Source: Prototheca cutis
Taxonomy: Eukaryota; Chlorophyta; Trebouxiophyceae; Chlorellales; Chlorellaceae
NCBI GenBank assembly: GCA_002897115.2
Contig: BCIH01000007.1
Location: 937,097 to 1,001,096 of the forward strand
Reading direction: 5' to 3'
Length of the DNA stretch: 64,000 nt
Part shown: in pieces, positions 21,281 to 31,865 of the stretch
Numbering within the stretch: position 1 is the first letter of the stretch
How the letters are laid out: each line of letters starts with the position of its first letter
The notes under the pieces: model-generated
Told to the model about the DNA's origin: nothing
Databases searched by the model: none
Seen by the model: only the letters and a program-made list of their open reading frames with translations
Program-made: the position numbers and the translations under genes

Positions 21281-22033
21281 ACCATGGCAAGCGTGCAGTT
21301 CTGCCGGCTTTCAAGGCAATGGCATCTGAACTCTAACCCATAGTCTGCTCTGCGTTGGTGGCTCACCAGAAGCGGTAGTGCCGCTATTTCCGGCGATCCC
21401 ACAGCAATATCAGCACCAGGTCGACGAGGATGCACTAGCCTTGGCTGGATATCAATCCCAAGAAGAGTGCAACAATCCGGGCAAAATCTCAGGGGTACCA
21501 CTTAGTCCACGCTCCTGGCAGCTCAAGTTCACGGGCAGGCTGAACTGCCTGTACAACTCCCTGATCAAACGTGCCCTGATTTGGATTGTCAATACACCAA
21601 TGTAATAACCATGCAGAGTGAAACCACGAGGAATATCCCAGATGGTCGGGGTTGTACAGAAGGCTCCAAACAAGGCAGAGCCCGGCTCCTGCAAGTCACC
21701 TTTCCGCAGTCATGCTTAAAGGCCTGTAGGGGTGCTCTTGAAACCACTTCAATCGCGAATACCAGGTGCTCTTTCAAATTCTTGTTCCTCCAAAATTGTT
21801 CAGTATACATACTTCTTAAAGGAACGGGTGCTGCAAAGGCCTATCCGCCTATTCAAAGTGCCCGATCTTGGGTACGGCGCTCCGTGGGTGCTTTGAACGA
21901 GGACTGACTGCGTGCAGGCACGCCCACCTCCTTCCCAGGGGTACCCCCCGCAGACTGCGTCAGTGGTTTGGGATAAAAATTGTCGTGTAGCAGGCGAGGT
22001 TGGTGGGCGTGGAAGAGCCCCTGAACTGATTTG
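21281..22033. other. Spacer with a hydrophobic minus-strand fragment
   Basis: On the minus strand around 21390-21490 two hydrophobic peptides, FARIVALFLGLISS and ILVDLVLILLWDRR, occur in one frame separated by a stop that could be an intron border. They might be a membrane-protein remnant. Nothing else is recognisable downstream of the transporter gene. Confidence 0.25.
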
Positions 22034-24755
22034 TCAAGAATTACCGACCGCGGGGCTCAGCCAGACCGCCGCAAGAGTGCCGGCCACCCCCTGGATCATG
22101 CCAAGCACGATGAGCGTCCAGGCCCCCCACGTCCAGTATTTCTTGGAGTGTGCTCTTGCCCAGGGCGAGTCCCGACTCAGCAGCGCGATGCCAGCAGGTC
22201 CGATGAAAGACACGACGGTGCCTATGGAGGGGTACAGGGGTGGGGAAATCATGGCCAGGAAGGTGAAGGTGTGTGGCCAGGACGTTTGATTGGCCACATG
22301 ATGGATGAAGCGCATCGCATCCGCAGCTGTACACAGAGTCTGTCCCTGAGGCGTCCATGACCCCCCGGGATAGATACATAAGCAAAAAGCCAATTCCTTG
22401 CCTGCCGTGGCCCCTACGAGCTGCATGGGTGTCCAGATGGACCCAGCCATCCCAGCTAGAAGCCAGCTTCCCACCAATGCGACCATGCTGATCGCTCGGA
22501 GCATTCCCAGCTCCTCGACCTCGCGGCCCAAAAGTAGCCTCGCCAGTGTGGCTCGGAACGGCCACATCTGGGCGGGGAAGGCGCCCAGCACCGAGATCAG
22601 GAACCCCAGCTGGATCAGCAGATTCAATGCTCGGGCCGCCGCGGGACCCACCAGCCGTGTCAGCCCACTGCGAGCGGGGGGGGTGGCATTGGGATGGGAT
22701 GGGGGCAGCGGGTTTCGAGTCCGGATGTGTGGCAAAGGACCAACAATGCACTGTGGCACCGCCACACGAGCCATGCCCAGGCTCCACGCCGGACCCAAAA
22801 CAGCACCGGCACCGCCGTCCAGCTTCTTCTGCATTGCAAATACGGCGCATTCGAGGGCAAGCACCTGTAAGAGTAGTTCTCCATCACATCCTCCTGCACA
22901 TCTTGCCCAAAGATGTACAGGCTCCCAAGGCCCACGCCCATAAACAGGCCGGTGCAGACTGCCGTTGAAGCAATCTGGAGGGGCGGATGCAGAGGGTGAA
23001 GGCTGTGTGTGAGCGCATGGGGTTCATGGGACAAATGCCCTTGTCGGCCGCAGGGATGGGTGGATAAGCCATCAACACGTACAGCAATGCTTTCAAATTT
23101 GCGGTGCCATGCTTCCCCCTTGGGATACAATGCATTTCCCATCCTACTGGTTCAATGGACTACAGCGTCCCCACGGTCAGCACCCCCTGCACACCGAGAC
23201 GACGGCCATGCGTGGCTGGGACAAGGTAGTCTTCATGTCATCCATGATGTAATTCACCGTCATCTGGCAGGTGTATGCAGTGGCCAACACAGGGATGACC
23301 CCGAGCAAGTTGGAGAAAATCTGTGCAGGCAGGATGGGAGATCGGGAAGAACGGTGTTGGAGCTGCATCAGTACTTGGTTTGTGACAGTGATCAACTGTG
23401 GCCTCATTGGGCACATGGTACTGTCTCTGAGCAGCCCACATTTCCTCCTTTCCAACACGGAAATAAATACTACCTGTTCTGGGTTGTTTCCCAGCTTGTC
23501 CCAGTCCGGACTCCAGCTCAAGGGGTAGCCCTTTCCCCCGGCAGCCGCGATACCAGAGAGCACGGCAGCCGCCACCACCCAGAACAAGATCGACGCAACA
23601 CCAATCCAGCTGGCAATGGCAGTGGACGACAGTCTCCTGCTTGTTCGGGGACAGGGCATGTTTGCAGTGGGTTGGAGTGCGGAGGGTTTGGGTTCAAGAC
23701 CTTGCTGGTTACCCAGAAAGCATGGCAACAGTGCCACCAACCTCTGCTAGAATGCCTCCCGCTCACTTGAGGGAACACAGGGGAGCGAGAATCACGATAC
23801 AGACCAGGGCTGACACGAGGGCTCGATTGTCGCAGTTTTCCGCACCCCCTGTAAAGTCGCAGAGGATGCCTGGCTGTCCCGGGTGCCCTGCAAGAATGTC
23901 TGCGGCCACGATGACATAAACCACAAGCAGACCTGTTTTGATTTTCAAGAAAGGGCGCTTGTGAAGGGGAGTTTTGGAGTTGGGTGATGAACCCCCCGTC
24001 GACAGCCGTGGAACCCGCTGCCTTCTACCCCCCACCTATACCCATGATCTTCTCTCAACTCCACAGCGACTCACCGGCCGTCCTCAGCATGAGGCAGACG
24101 TCAAACCAGAAGAGCCAGAACCGACCACACAGTGCTTGAACACATCCCGAATACGACATTCGCCCAGTCGTCAACCTGAGGGCGGCATGGAGGTGGAGGC
24201 AGTGGGCCAGGCACGCGGCTCCCACGGTGTGCAGTCCATCGTCCCGCCGCCCAACGACCACCGGGTCAAACTGATGCAAACCCCAAACATCGCATCATAG
24301 CCTCCTGTCAACCTTCCGAGCATCAGTGCTTCCACGCTGAAATGCGTGAGGAAAGCCACGACCAGGAGGAAAGCGAGACCACACGCCAGGCCCAACAATC
24401 CAAATGCATTTGGTAGGGAAGCCACCGCTGCATGAGCACATAGAGGACATTCAAGACACTTTTACGGACGTTCACTCATACATGGAAGCATTGCGTATGC
24501 CGCATGCATGTGTGCAGTCCTACCAACTGACTCCGTGCCAGGCGCCGTCTGCCTTCGGCCATGCCCTAGCCCCCATCATTAAGGAGCCCAAAAACCCTTG
24601 CCTGCTCCAAGCATGGCCTTGCTCAGGACCACGATGTTCACCAGCAGCAACTCCCCACGAGGGACGTGCACGGTCTCGGGGGGCAAGTCCCCATGGCGGC
24701 CGGGGTCAACGACACGGATGTGCGTGACCAGGGGCTCCTCCAAGTCGTCCGCCAT
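22034..24755 (-). CDS. AAAP-family amino-acid transporter
   Basis: Nine exons (24602-24755, 24313-24427, 24075-24175, 23767-23932, 23474-23636, 23195-23320, 22865-22974, 22402-22667, 22034-22221) give 462 aa in consistent phase. The N-terminal cytosolic segment leads into TM1, LVNIVVLSKAMLGA followed by SLPNAFGLLGLACGLAF, the conserved start of the amino acid/auxin permease fold (SLC32/36/38-like). Further membrane segments include LVVYVIVAADILAG, WIGVASILFWVVAAAVLSG, IFSNLLGVIPVLATAYTCQM and the diagnostic LVGATAG-TVVSFIGPAG near the end. It is a secondary amino-acid symporter; substrate and membrane cannot be read from the sequence. Introns 1 and 8 appear to use GC donors. Confidence 0.85.
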
Positions 24756-25057
24756 GGTAAAGATTGCAGACCCCGACACAACTTCGGTACACCCCGATCC
24801 CTCAACAGAGAGGATCGCCGCCAACAATCGTAACACTTGTATGGATAATGTACACTGTGCATGAGCTGCTTCTACGCCTCCGCTCTATAGGGTCTGGTCG
24901 CCGACAGTTCCGTCTCGAAAATGAACTGCATCTTCCGCAGAAACCCTGCTTAAAAGAACGGTGGCTCTCGGATTGGACACTTTCATGCCGCTTTGCCTCC
25001 AGCAAACTCAACTCGCAGAGTATTCCATACAACATTAAACCTTGAAACATTAGAATC
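24756..25057. promoter_or_regulatory. Divergent intergenic region (putative bidirectional promoter)
   Basis: About 300 bases lie between the minus-strand AAAP transporter start and the plus-strand FHA gene start. The position makes it the likely promoter of both. No specific element could be identified. Confidence 0.35.
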
Positions 25058-25907
25058 ATGATGCAGCTGGCGATCTCCGGCATCGTCCCCCAGAGGCTTT
25101 CGCTGGCGAGGCCGAGTCTCCGACCCAGGCACGCTCCTCGCCGGTGCGTGATCGTGGCCAACACACGATGGGCGCTCTCTGCGCGCACTCCGGACACCCC
25201 GTTTTTCGAAACGGAGACGCACGAATTGGAGCTGGCTGGAGAAGTCGGCAGGCATCAGCTTCGATCGGCCTCGGATACCAAGGAATCCAAGGTGCGCAGC
25301 GCCGACACCATCGGACGCCTGTCCGATCACGATGTGCGCGGTATACCCAAGGGAAGTTAACCGACATGACTTTACCACCGCCGATGCAGACATGCATCGA
25401 CACGGTCTTGCAGTCTGGAGGCGTGAACGTGCTCTTCGAGTCCGAAGGGGTGTCGCACCCGGACGATTGCAACTCGAAACTCTTCATCACTGTGAGTGGG
25501 TGCCCTGCCAGGCGTGGAGGATGGTGGCAGTATCGTGATGCGACATGTGCATTGGAAATTCCGGTGCTGGGTGAGAGCCAGCCACTTCGAACCCGTTCCG
25601 TCGCTTGACTGGCGTGACGGCTCGGCATGCCCGTCCGCCCCGTCGTCCCTCTCCTTGCAGGACCTGGGATCCAAGCTTCCAATCGTCCTGGACGGCCATC
25701 GGCTGGACAAGGGCCAACGCACAACGGTGAAACCAGGGGCAAAACTGGAATTTGGAGACCAGGCCTCGTACACAGTGAGCGAAATGTGTTGTTGGTGAAG
25801 CCTGAGTTGCAGGCGGGATGCTTGCAATGACGAGGAATCGGCCAAAACCTGAACGTGTCTGATACTTTCTCTTGCAGGTTTTGCGAAACATTGCAACACA
25901 TGCTTGA
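25058..25907 (+). CDS. FHA-domain protein, probably plastid-targeted
   Basis: Four exons are predicted: 25058-about 25340, an exon ending at 25491, 25661-25774 and 25878-25907. The FHA fold is visible as TIGRLSDHDVR (the Gly-Arg core), then GGVNVLFES, then DLGSKLPIVLDGHRLDKGQR (family form DLGS-x-NGT-x-ING) and LEFGDQASYTVLRN. The N-terminus (SLARPSLRPRHAPRRCVIVA) is rich in Arg/Ser/Pro and lacks acids, as in chloroplast transit peptides. FHA domains bind phosphothreonine. The usual NGT of the ligand loop is replaced by KLP, so binding may be altered. The exon 1 to 2 junction, holding the Ser-x-x-His motif, was not resolved. Confidence 0.72.
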
Positions 25908-26410
25908 TTGCTGGGCAGCAGAACCACCGGAAAGCTTTTTGACAAGGGGACAGCTGCTCCTTGTGGCGAGCTGCAGTCAGACGCAGGTTTGCGGATACCA
26001 ACACAGTCCACCAGCTAGGACCCCCTTGCAAAAACAATCCACATCCCTTTGTCTCGACCCCTGGGGACCCCATCCCCACCGGTGGCTCGTTTGAGAGCAT
26101 GACACGTCTTGAAATAAACAGGGGGCGTGGATCCCATTGAAACAGTTGCATTGCATGCATGGATGGTTTACGACTTGATGTTTGGGGTAATACGTCCGAG
26201 CGGGGCCCCCCGGCCCCCGCCCCTCCCCCTCAAACAAGCTCTGTATGGCTGTCAAAGCCTCGACCGCATTTTTGGGCTCTTGTAGTATGGACTGTTTGTT
26301 TGCAGCCATGTACACCGTCAACAGGCAAGACGATGCCATGTGTCAGCAGCAGGATACCAATGATTTCCATAACCACAAAAGCACCGCTGGAGGCCCAGAG
26401 ACACACACAC
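25908..26410. other. Intergenic region, no gene seen
   Basis: Lies between the 3' ends of two convergent genes. Contains the 3' untranslated regions and an unremarkable GC-rich stretch; no gene or repeat recognised. Confidence 0.4.
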
Positions 26411-26653
26411 TCACGCCTGCACGGCGGCGGCGGCCTGGGCGAGGGAGGCGACCGTCACGGGCACACCCTTGCCCATGGTACTGCTGAGTGTCGCCGACTT
26501 GATGTAAGCAGCAGTACCGCCCTTGACGCCCTTGGGCTTGGCAGCCATGATGGCTGCGAAGAAAGAAGCCACGTTGCCTGCCAGGGCCGCCTGCTCAAAG
26601 GAAACCTTGCCCAGGCCGGCATGCACCACGCCGCCCTTGTCCGCCCTGTATGT

Positions 26654-26684
<31 letters not shown>

Positions 26685-27721
26685 GGNNNNNNNNNNNNNN
26701 NNNNNNNNNNNGGTGTGGGGGTGTTGCTTGTGGGTGGTAGTCGGGTTGGTGTGAAGCGAGGAACATCCAAGGACAGCTCTTACCTAAATTCGACTTTGCC
26801 GCGCTTGAGTGCGCCGACGGCCTCGGCGACGTTGGCGGTAACAGTGCCCAGCTTGGGGTTGGGCATGAGCCCGCGGGGTCCCAGGATCCGAGCGACGCGG
26901 CCGACCTTGGGCATCATGGCCGGGGTAGCAACGGCCTTGTCGAAATCCAGGGACGCCCCGCCAGCGATGCTGGCGATCAGGTCCTCCCCGCCCACGACCT
27001 CGGCGCCAGCCTCACGGGCCGCGGCCACGTCCTCGGGGCCCGCAAACACCGCGACGCGCACGCTGCGCCCCGTGCCGTGCGGGAGCTCCGTCGCCCCACG
27101 TACCATCTGGTCGCCCCGCCGAGGGTCGATGCCGAGGGCTAGCGACAGCTCCACCGTCTCGTCAAACTTGGCACGTGCCCCAGCCTGCATGTCTCATGAT
27201 TTGGAGTTGGTGGGTGGGCAGGGCTTCTGCTCAACATACCGGTCATTTGGACGAGTCATTGGGACCACAGGCAACACCACAGCAGTCCTGGCACTGGACA
27301 GGCCCTTCTGCCACCCGGCCCAACAACAGCCACAGCGTGCCTGGACCCGGGCGATGGCATCGGACAGGGCCATGGGGGCCAGCTTCTCCTTGGGTTTGGT
27401 CTTGATGAAGCTGGGCAGAGGCAGGCCATCCAGGGCCTGCCACCGGGGGGCTGGCGCGGCCTCCGCCGCCGCGGGGGCAGAGGTGGACGCCCCGCCGGCC
27501 GTGGCCGCCTCCTGGGCAGGGGAAGAGATCCAACAAAAGGTTGCAAAGCACTGCCATCAGGGTAGAAATGCTCGGCATGCTGTGTGAACCGGTGTATAGA
27601 CAGGTCCCCGTGGCCTGCAGTCCAGAACTCTAGCCGCTCAGATCCGTTCCTAACTCACCGTGGAGAATGGTTGCAGGAGCCTGCAGCTCCGCACCGCAAG
27701 CGCCCGTGACTGCCGCAACAT
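26411..27721 (-). CDS. Ribosomal protein uL1, mitochondrial
   Basis: Four exons (27659-27721, 27341-27511, 26784-27184, 26411-26645) give 289 aa with matching phases. The bacterial-type L1 signature is clear: [47 protein letters not shown], and the strongly conserved [16 protein letters not shown], followed by [20 protein letters not shown]. uL1 binds 23S rRNA and forms the L1 stalk that moves deacylated tRNA out of the E site. The first exon ([20 protein letters not shown]) looks like a mitochondrial presequence: Arg-rich, no acids, ending near FS. A plastid location is possible but less likely. Intron 2 appears to start with GC; intron 3 holds a GT/CA repeat and an assembly gap. Confidence 0.85.
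26651..26711. repeat. Microsatellite, poly-G run and assembly gap in intron
   Basis: A (TG)n repeat (26651-26667) runs into 19 G (26668-26686) and then 25 Ns (26687-26711). On the coding strand of the uL1 gene this is a poly-C run followed by (CA)n directly before the TACAG acceptor. Confidence 0.9.
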
Positions 27722-28161
27722 TTTCTATACTCCGCCGCAACTGTCCTCAAGGATGCAGAATCTGGAAGGACGGCAGACACGAAGCACACAAGGCCAGTGC
27801 AAGCACGGGGTTTGCACCTACGCGAGGCCTGCTCTGGCCCGCTCCTCTCTTCGTGCCCTTACGCAACGGCACCTTTAAATATAAATCGGTGCGAGAATGA
27901 CGGTCAGCTTGTGCCCATGGGAAGCTGCCATGAGCGGGGAATGCTGGACGCATTGGTGCATGTGTCGTGGGGCTTGCTCATCTCTCCCGGTGGCCGAATC
28001 GCTCCGCGCCTTGGCCGGCCCATTCGTCACCGCTTCCGATGGCGGTGTTTTTGAACAGGGAAATGCCGGTCGGTTCCCCGTTGCCCCTCTGTAGCGAGCA
28101 TACAAGGGTATCGCCAGAGAATTATGACCGCCAACGTATTTTACTCATATCATTGAACGAC
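27722..28161. promoter_or_regulatory. Divergent intergenic region
   Basis: Spacer between the minus-strand uL1 gene start and the plus-strand methyltransferase start; presumably holds both promoters. No specific site is recognisable. Confidence 0.35.
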
Positions 28162-30062
28162 ATGAAGGTCTCACAGGCCGGCAGCATGCCGTCCCAGGGC
28201 GGTAGCAAGGCCAGCAAGTCGGGCCCCCTGGAGGCCGTGCCACCCGTACCGCAGCCCACGCTGCGCGCACTGTACAGCGCCATGCAGTCCATTGAGGTTG
28301 GTCATAACATGTTATAAATGCATCGATTTGTGAATTCGATGCCGTTAACGAACCAACTTCGACTATGGCGCCCACGTTGACATCTGCCCTGCAGAACAAC
28401 TTGGGCGGTGGGGAGGGCGTGGAGGGCCTCTACGGCTCCATCACGCTGACCGGCACACAGAAGATCATGGCTGTCATGGCCGAGCAGTGCGGTCTGGGAT
28501 CAGAATCCTCCCTGGTGGACGTCGGAGCAGGCCTTGGCAGGTCCGCGCACGGGGGTTGGATGTCAGTGCGCGGGAGCACTGGGCTCCTGTTTGGTTCAAA
28601 GACGGGCATGATCCATTTCGGTTTGTTAATGGGAATGCGGGAGAGAGGGCGTCCAACTCTGCGGCAGTGCATGCTGACATGCCCAAGCCGACCGGGTTGT
28701 GCTCCGTTTGGTCCCCTTCATGCAGGCCGCTGTTGCATGCGCTGGTCTGGCCCGGGGTCAAATCCGCGCACGGCGTGGAGCTGGACCGTGTCAAGGTGGA
28801 CAAGGCCGTCCCCTTTTTGTCCCAAGCGGTGCGACGGCTGCAGGGTAAGGGCCTGCTGCCCGTGGGCATGGCCCTGCCGGAGATGCAGTGCGCCGCGATC
28901 GAGGCTGTGGCCGGTCTGAGGGAGTGCACACACGCGTACAGCTTTTGGGAGGGCATCCCCGTGGCCGCGCGGCGTGCCTTTGGACAGCTGTTTGCGGCCA
29001 GCGACACCATGCACAGCGTGGCGGTGGTCCAGCGAGCCATGCGGACAGACCCCATTGCCGTGATGGCCGACTTTGGTTTTGGCGAGCTGCAGCTTCGCGC
29101 CAGCTTCCCGGTCAGCATGTCTGGCAGTGGCCGCTCTTTCACCGCCTACATCTTTTCAAAGGCGGGCTGGCGGCCTGCGATGGCCCCTGTGACACCACAG
29201 ATTGCCGCCATTGAGCAGGCTCTGCGACCTCTGGATGATGATGACGTCATCGGTCGGTTGTGCACACCAGAGCCCGGCAGTGACCGGCCCGTGGAGCCTG
29301 ATAGCAGCAGCGTTTCTGTCGTCTCGACTGCCAATGACCTGGCAACGGCAGTTTTACAGAAGGACGAGGAAGCTGCTGTGGTAGACAGCCGACAACAGCC
29401 GACGAGGGCTCAGACACCTCGCAGGGCTGATACTGCTGCGCGGGCAACTTCTGGGTGCGTCCAGCCATCGGGCAGTGCCAGCAACAAGGGGCAGCCTTGC
29501 ACGACCTCTGCCACACAGGATGCTGGTGGTGATGCAGTCGCAGGGGGGACTGGCGCACCCAGATCGGCAGCATGCGCGTCCTCTCACAGGCCTCGGACGC
29601 GGGCAGTTTCCCATGGCCGAGTCGTGGCAGCAGCACCGGTCGCTGGTGGCATGGCTAGTCTGGTGCAAGCGCCACCCGCAGCAAAGGACAAGCCGGCGCC
29701 AGGCCCTGTCAGCACGCCGACCAAGCGCGTCTCCCCAGCAAAGCCCAAGACGCAGGGTGATTTATGTGATGGAGTTGTGCTGGATCTTTGCTTGCGTGCT
29801 TGCCAAGTGTCAGGAATGCAGTTTCGGGAGCGAAGCCATGTCCGGGTTTCCATATTCCACAAGCCAATCAGCCAGGCCCCCCCCCCCCCTCAATGCCAGG
29901 GCATCTCCCCGTGATGCGGCAGACCAAGAGCCTCTCAACAAGGCAGCTGCAAAAAGAGCTGGCATCGGAGCCTGGCCCGCTAGGAAAGGCCATGGCCCCT
30001 GCCCAGCGAACTGCACGTGATGTCGTTCGAGGAAACATTGGGCTGCAATGTGCCCCAGCATG
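28162..30062 (+). CDS. Class I SAM methyltransferase, DOT1-like core, disordered tail
   Basis: Exons 28162-28296, 28395-28540 and 28726-about 29757 are well supported (phases 0, 2); a last exon near 29900-30062 is uncertain because two acceptors give different C-termini. The core begins LYGSITLTGTQKIMAVM and has the SAM-binding motif I LVDVGAGLGR, followed by the acidic motif GVELDRVKVDKAV and a probable motif IV region in HAYSFWEGIP. The YGS-x-T then VGAGLG layout resembles DOT1-type histone methyltransferases, but the family's other landmarks are not evident, so the substrate is open. From about residue 260 the protein is low-complexity, Ser/Thr/Ala/Pro-rich with lysine clusters. Confidence 0.65.
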
Positions 30063-30865
30063 ACTGTTCACGAGACACTGACCTCCGCGCACCGTATTTG
30101 ATTGATCACCACAATGACAAGATATCATTATTTGTTGGGCAAAGCTGGTATGTGCTGGACAGCCACCCCCTACTCCTACATTGCCGCACTGGACAGCTGT
30201 GCATTGCAAGGAGTCACCGACGTTCGGAATCGCTTCATGTACTGTATCCTGAAATGAGTAGCCACGTAACGACGGAACTTTCGAGTTTGGCCTGATCTGC
30301 GGTAAACCGGCCGGCCTTGCCGAGCGCGTCGCATCTCCCGGTAGGATCCCAGCGGTCACCATTCATTTACAGTGCGAGTCCAATACCGCGCAAGGCCAAA
30401 CTCAAAAGCGCACACGGATCGAACACAAGATAATGCAGGCGTGGGATGTGTATTGCCTGGAGGGGGGCACCCAGAACATTGCTCGGTTCAGCGAGAAGGC
30501 GGGAACGGTAGCAGGAGGAAGGTGGGCATACTGCGGCTCCAACCATAGCAAGGACTCTCCCCTTTAACCTCCTGAACTAGGTTATTTGGAACATTTTCGT
30601 CCGAGGCAGGTGCTGTATGGAGTGTTAGGACCTCNGATGAGCCTTGTCGACGGTGAGGAAGCGGGCGCGATGGTGGCTGATGACTCCATGTGATCGGCAG
30701 AACGGCTGCCAGGCAGCTGCGGCGATGCTTCGTCGCAGCTCGCAAGCGCATGCCGCAAGAGAATAAAGAGGCTCTTTCCCTCGGTGATCGGCATCATATT
30801 CACTCCTGAGATCTATAACTATCCACTCTAATCTCTCAAAACCCGAAATCCGAACGTTCACGACA
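30063..30865. other. Intergenic region, no gene seen
   Basis: Large spacer upstream of the LEA-like gene with one N at 30634. Short open frames here have no recognisable motif. The 150 or so bases before 30866 are the likely promoter of the LEA-like gene. Confidence 0.4.
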
Positions 30866-31354
30866 ATGTCTGGCGAGCAGAAGGGTGTGATGGACCAGGC
30901 CCGCGACGCCTTCAATGCCGCGACCAACAAGGTTTCCGAGACCTGGGAGGAGGCCAGGAACAAGGCTTCTGAGGTGCGTAATGTACATGAACGACGTTTT
31001 GCAGACAGGGTTTGTGGGTTTCGACCGACTCGAGGTCCTGCCGCTGTGGTCTCGGAGAATTCGTAGTTCGATGGGCGCCCCGCCCTCTGCGTGGCTTTTC
31101 CCTGCCCTCACATCCTTGCTTCCCCCCGACCTCCACAGATGACCACCAAGGCCGAGAATCGCGCCGAGGAGTCCAAGAACCAGGCCAGTGCTGACCAGAA
31201 GAGTGGCGTGAGCGGGCTGGTCTCGGACGCCAAGAACAAGGTCTCCGAAATGGGAAACCGTGCTCAGGAGTCGGCCCAGGAGGCCAGGCATGGCGTGAAG
31301 GAGAGCGCCACCCAGGCCAGCAACCGTGCTGACGAGAACCTCCGCAATGCTTGA
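30866..31354 (+). CDS. LEA-like (group 3) amphipathic protein
   Basis: Two exons (30866-30973, 31139-31354, phase 0) give 107 aa. The protein is hydrophilic, without cysteine or proline, and consists of loosely repeated 11-residue amphipathic units such as ARDAFNAATNKVSETWEEAR, SDAKNKVSEMGNRAQESAQE and ATQASNRADENLRNA. Recurrent DAxNKVSE and Lys/Ala/Glu-rich turns are typical of group 3 late-embryogenesis-abundant and related stress proteins. These are disordered in solution and fold into helices on drying or membrane contact, protecting proteins and membranes. No targeting signal is visible, so a cytosolic location is likely. Confidence 0.75.
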
Positions 31355-31865
31355 GCCCCTGCAAGCCGCTTTTTGGGCACGATGCCATCAGGAGGCCCTG
31401 TGATCCCTTTGCGTGGCATGACTGCTTCACATGAATGACACCCGTGGACTTTTCATGCTAGCAGTAGGCAACCTGCCCTTGCCTTTCACTATGTAAACAT
31501 TCATTTTGAACATGGGTGATGTCGACCCACGTATTGCACGTGGCATTACTTGCATCAAGGCTAGGCAAGGGAGTTTATTGACGAATGGGGGGGCTGGTGA
31601 GTGAAAACAACCACCACAACAGCTGCCACATCTTGGCTGGTGACCGGTGCAATGACCAGGCTGGGCTGCAACAACAGAGGACAAAAGCATTCGCCGACAT
31701 CCCTTTCATCCATCAGCACGTTGAGGTGGGCATGAACCAACCTCAAAACCACTTGCTCGCTTTGAGTGCTCTGTTGTCGAGTTTTCTCGAGCAACGCATG
31801 CCAAAATAGGACATGGGCTTGCTTGCCAACACAGCATACGCACGACGGCATCAGCAGCTATGAAC
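31355..31865. other. Convergent 3' flanks, no gene seen
   Basis: Lies between the convergent ends of the LEA-like gene and the RVxF-motif gene. It should contain both 3' untranslated regions; nothing else recognised. Confidence 0.4.

Noticed and set aside
22041..22850. A 269-codon minus-strand open frame in a shifted frame
   Set aside because: Overlaps AAAP transporter exons in another frame; the AAAP frame carries the conserved motifs.
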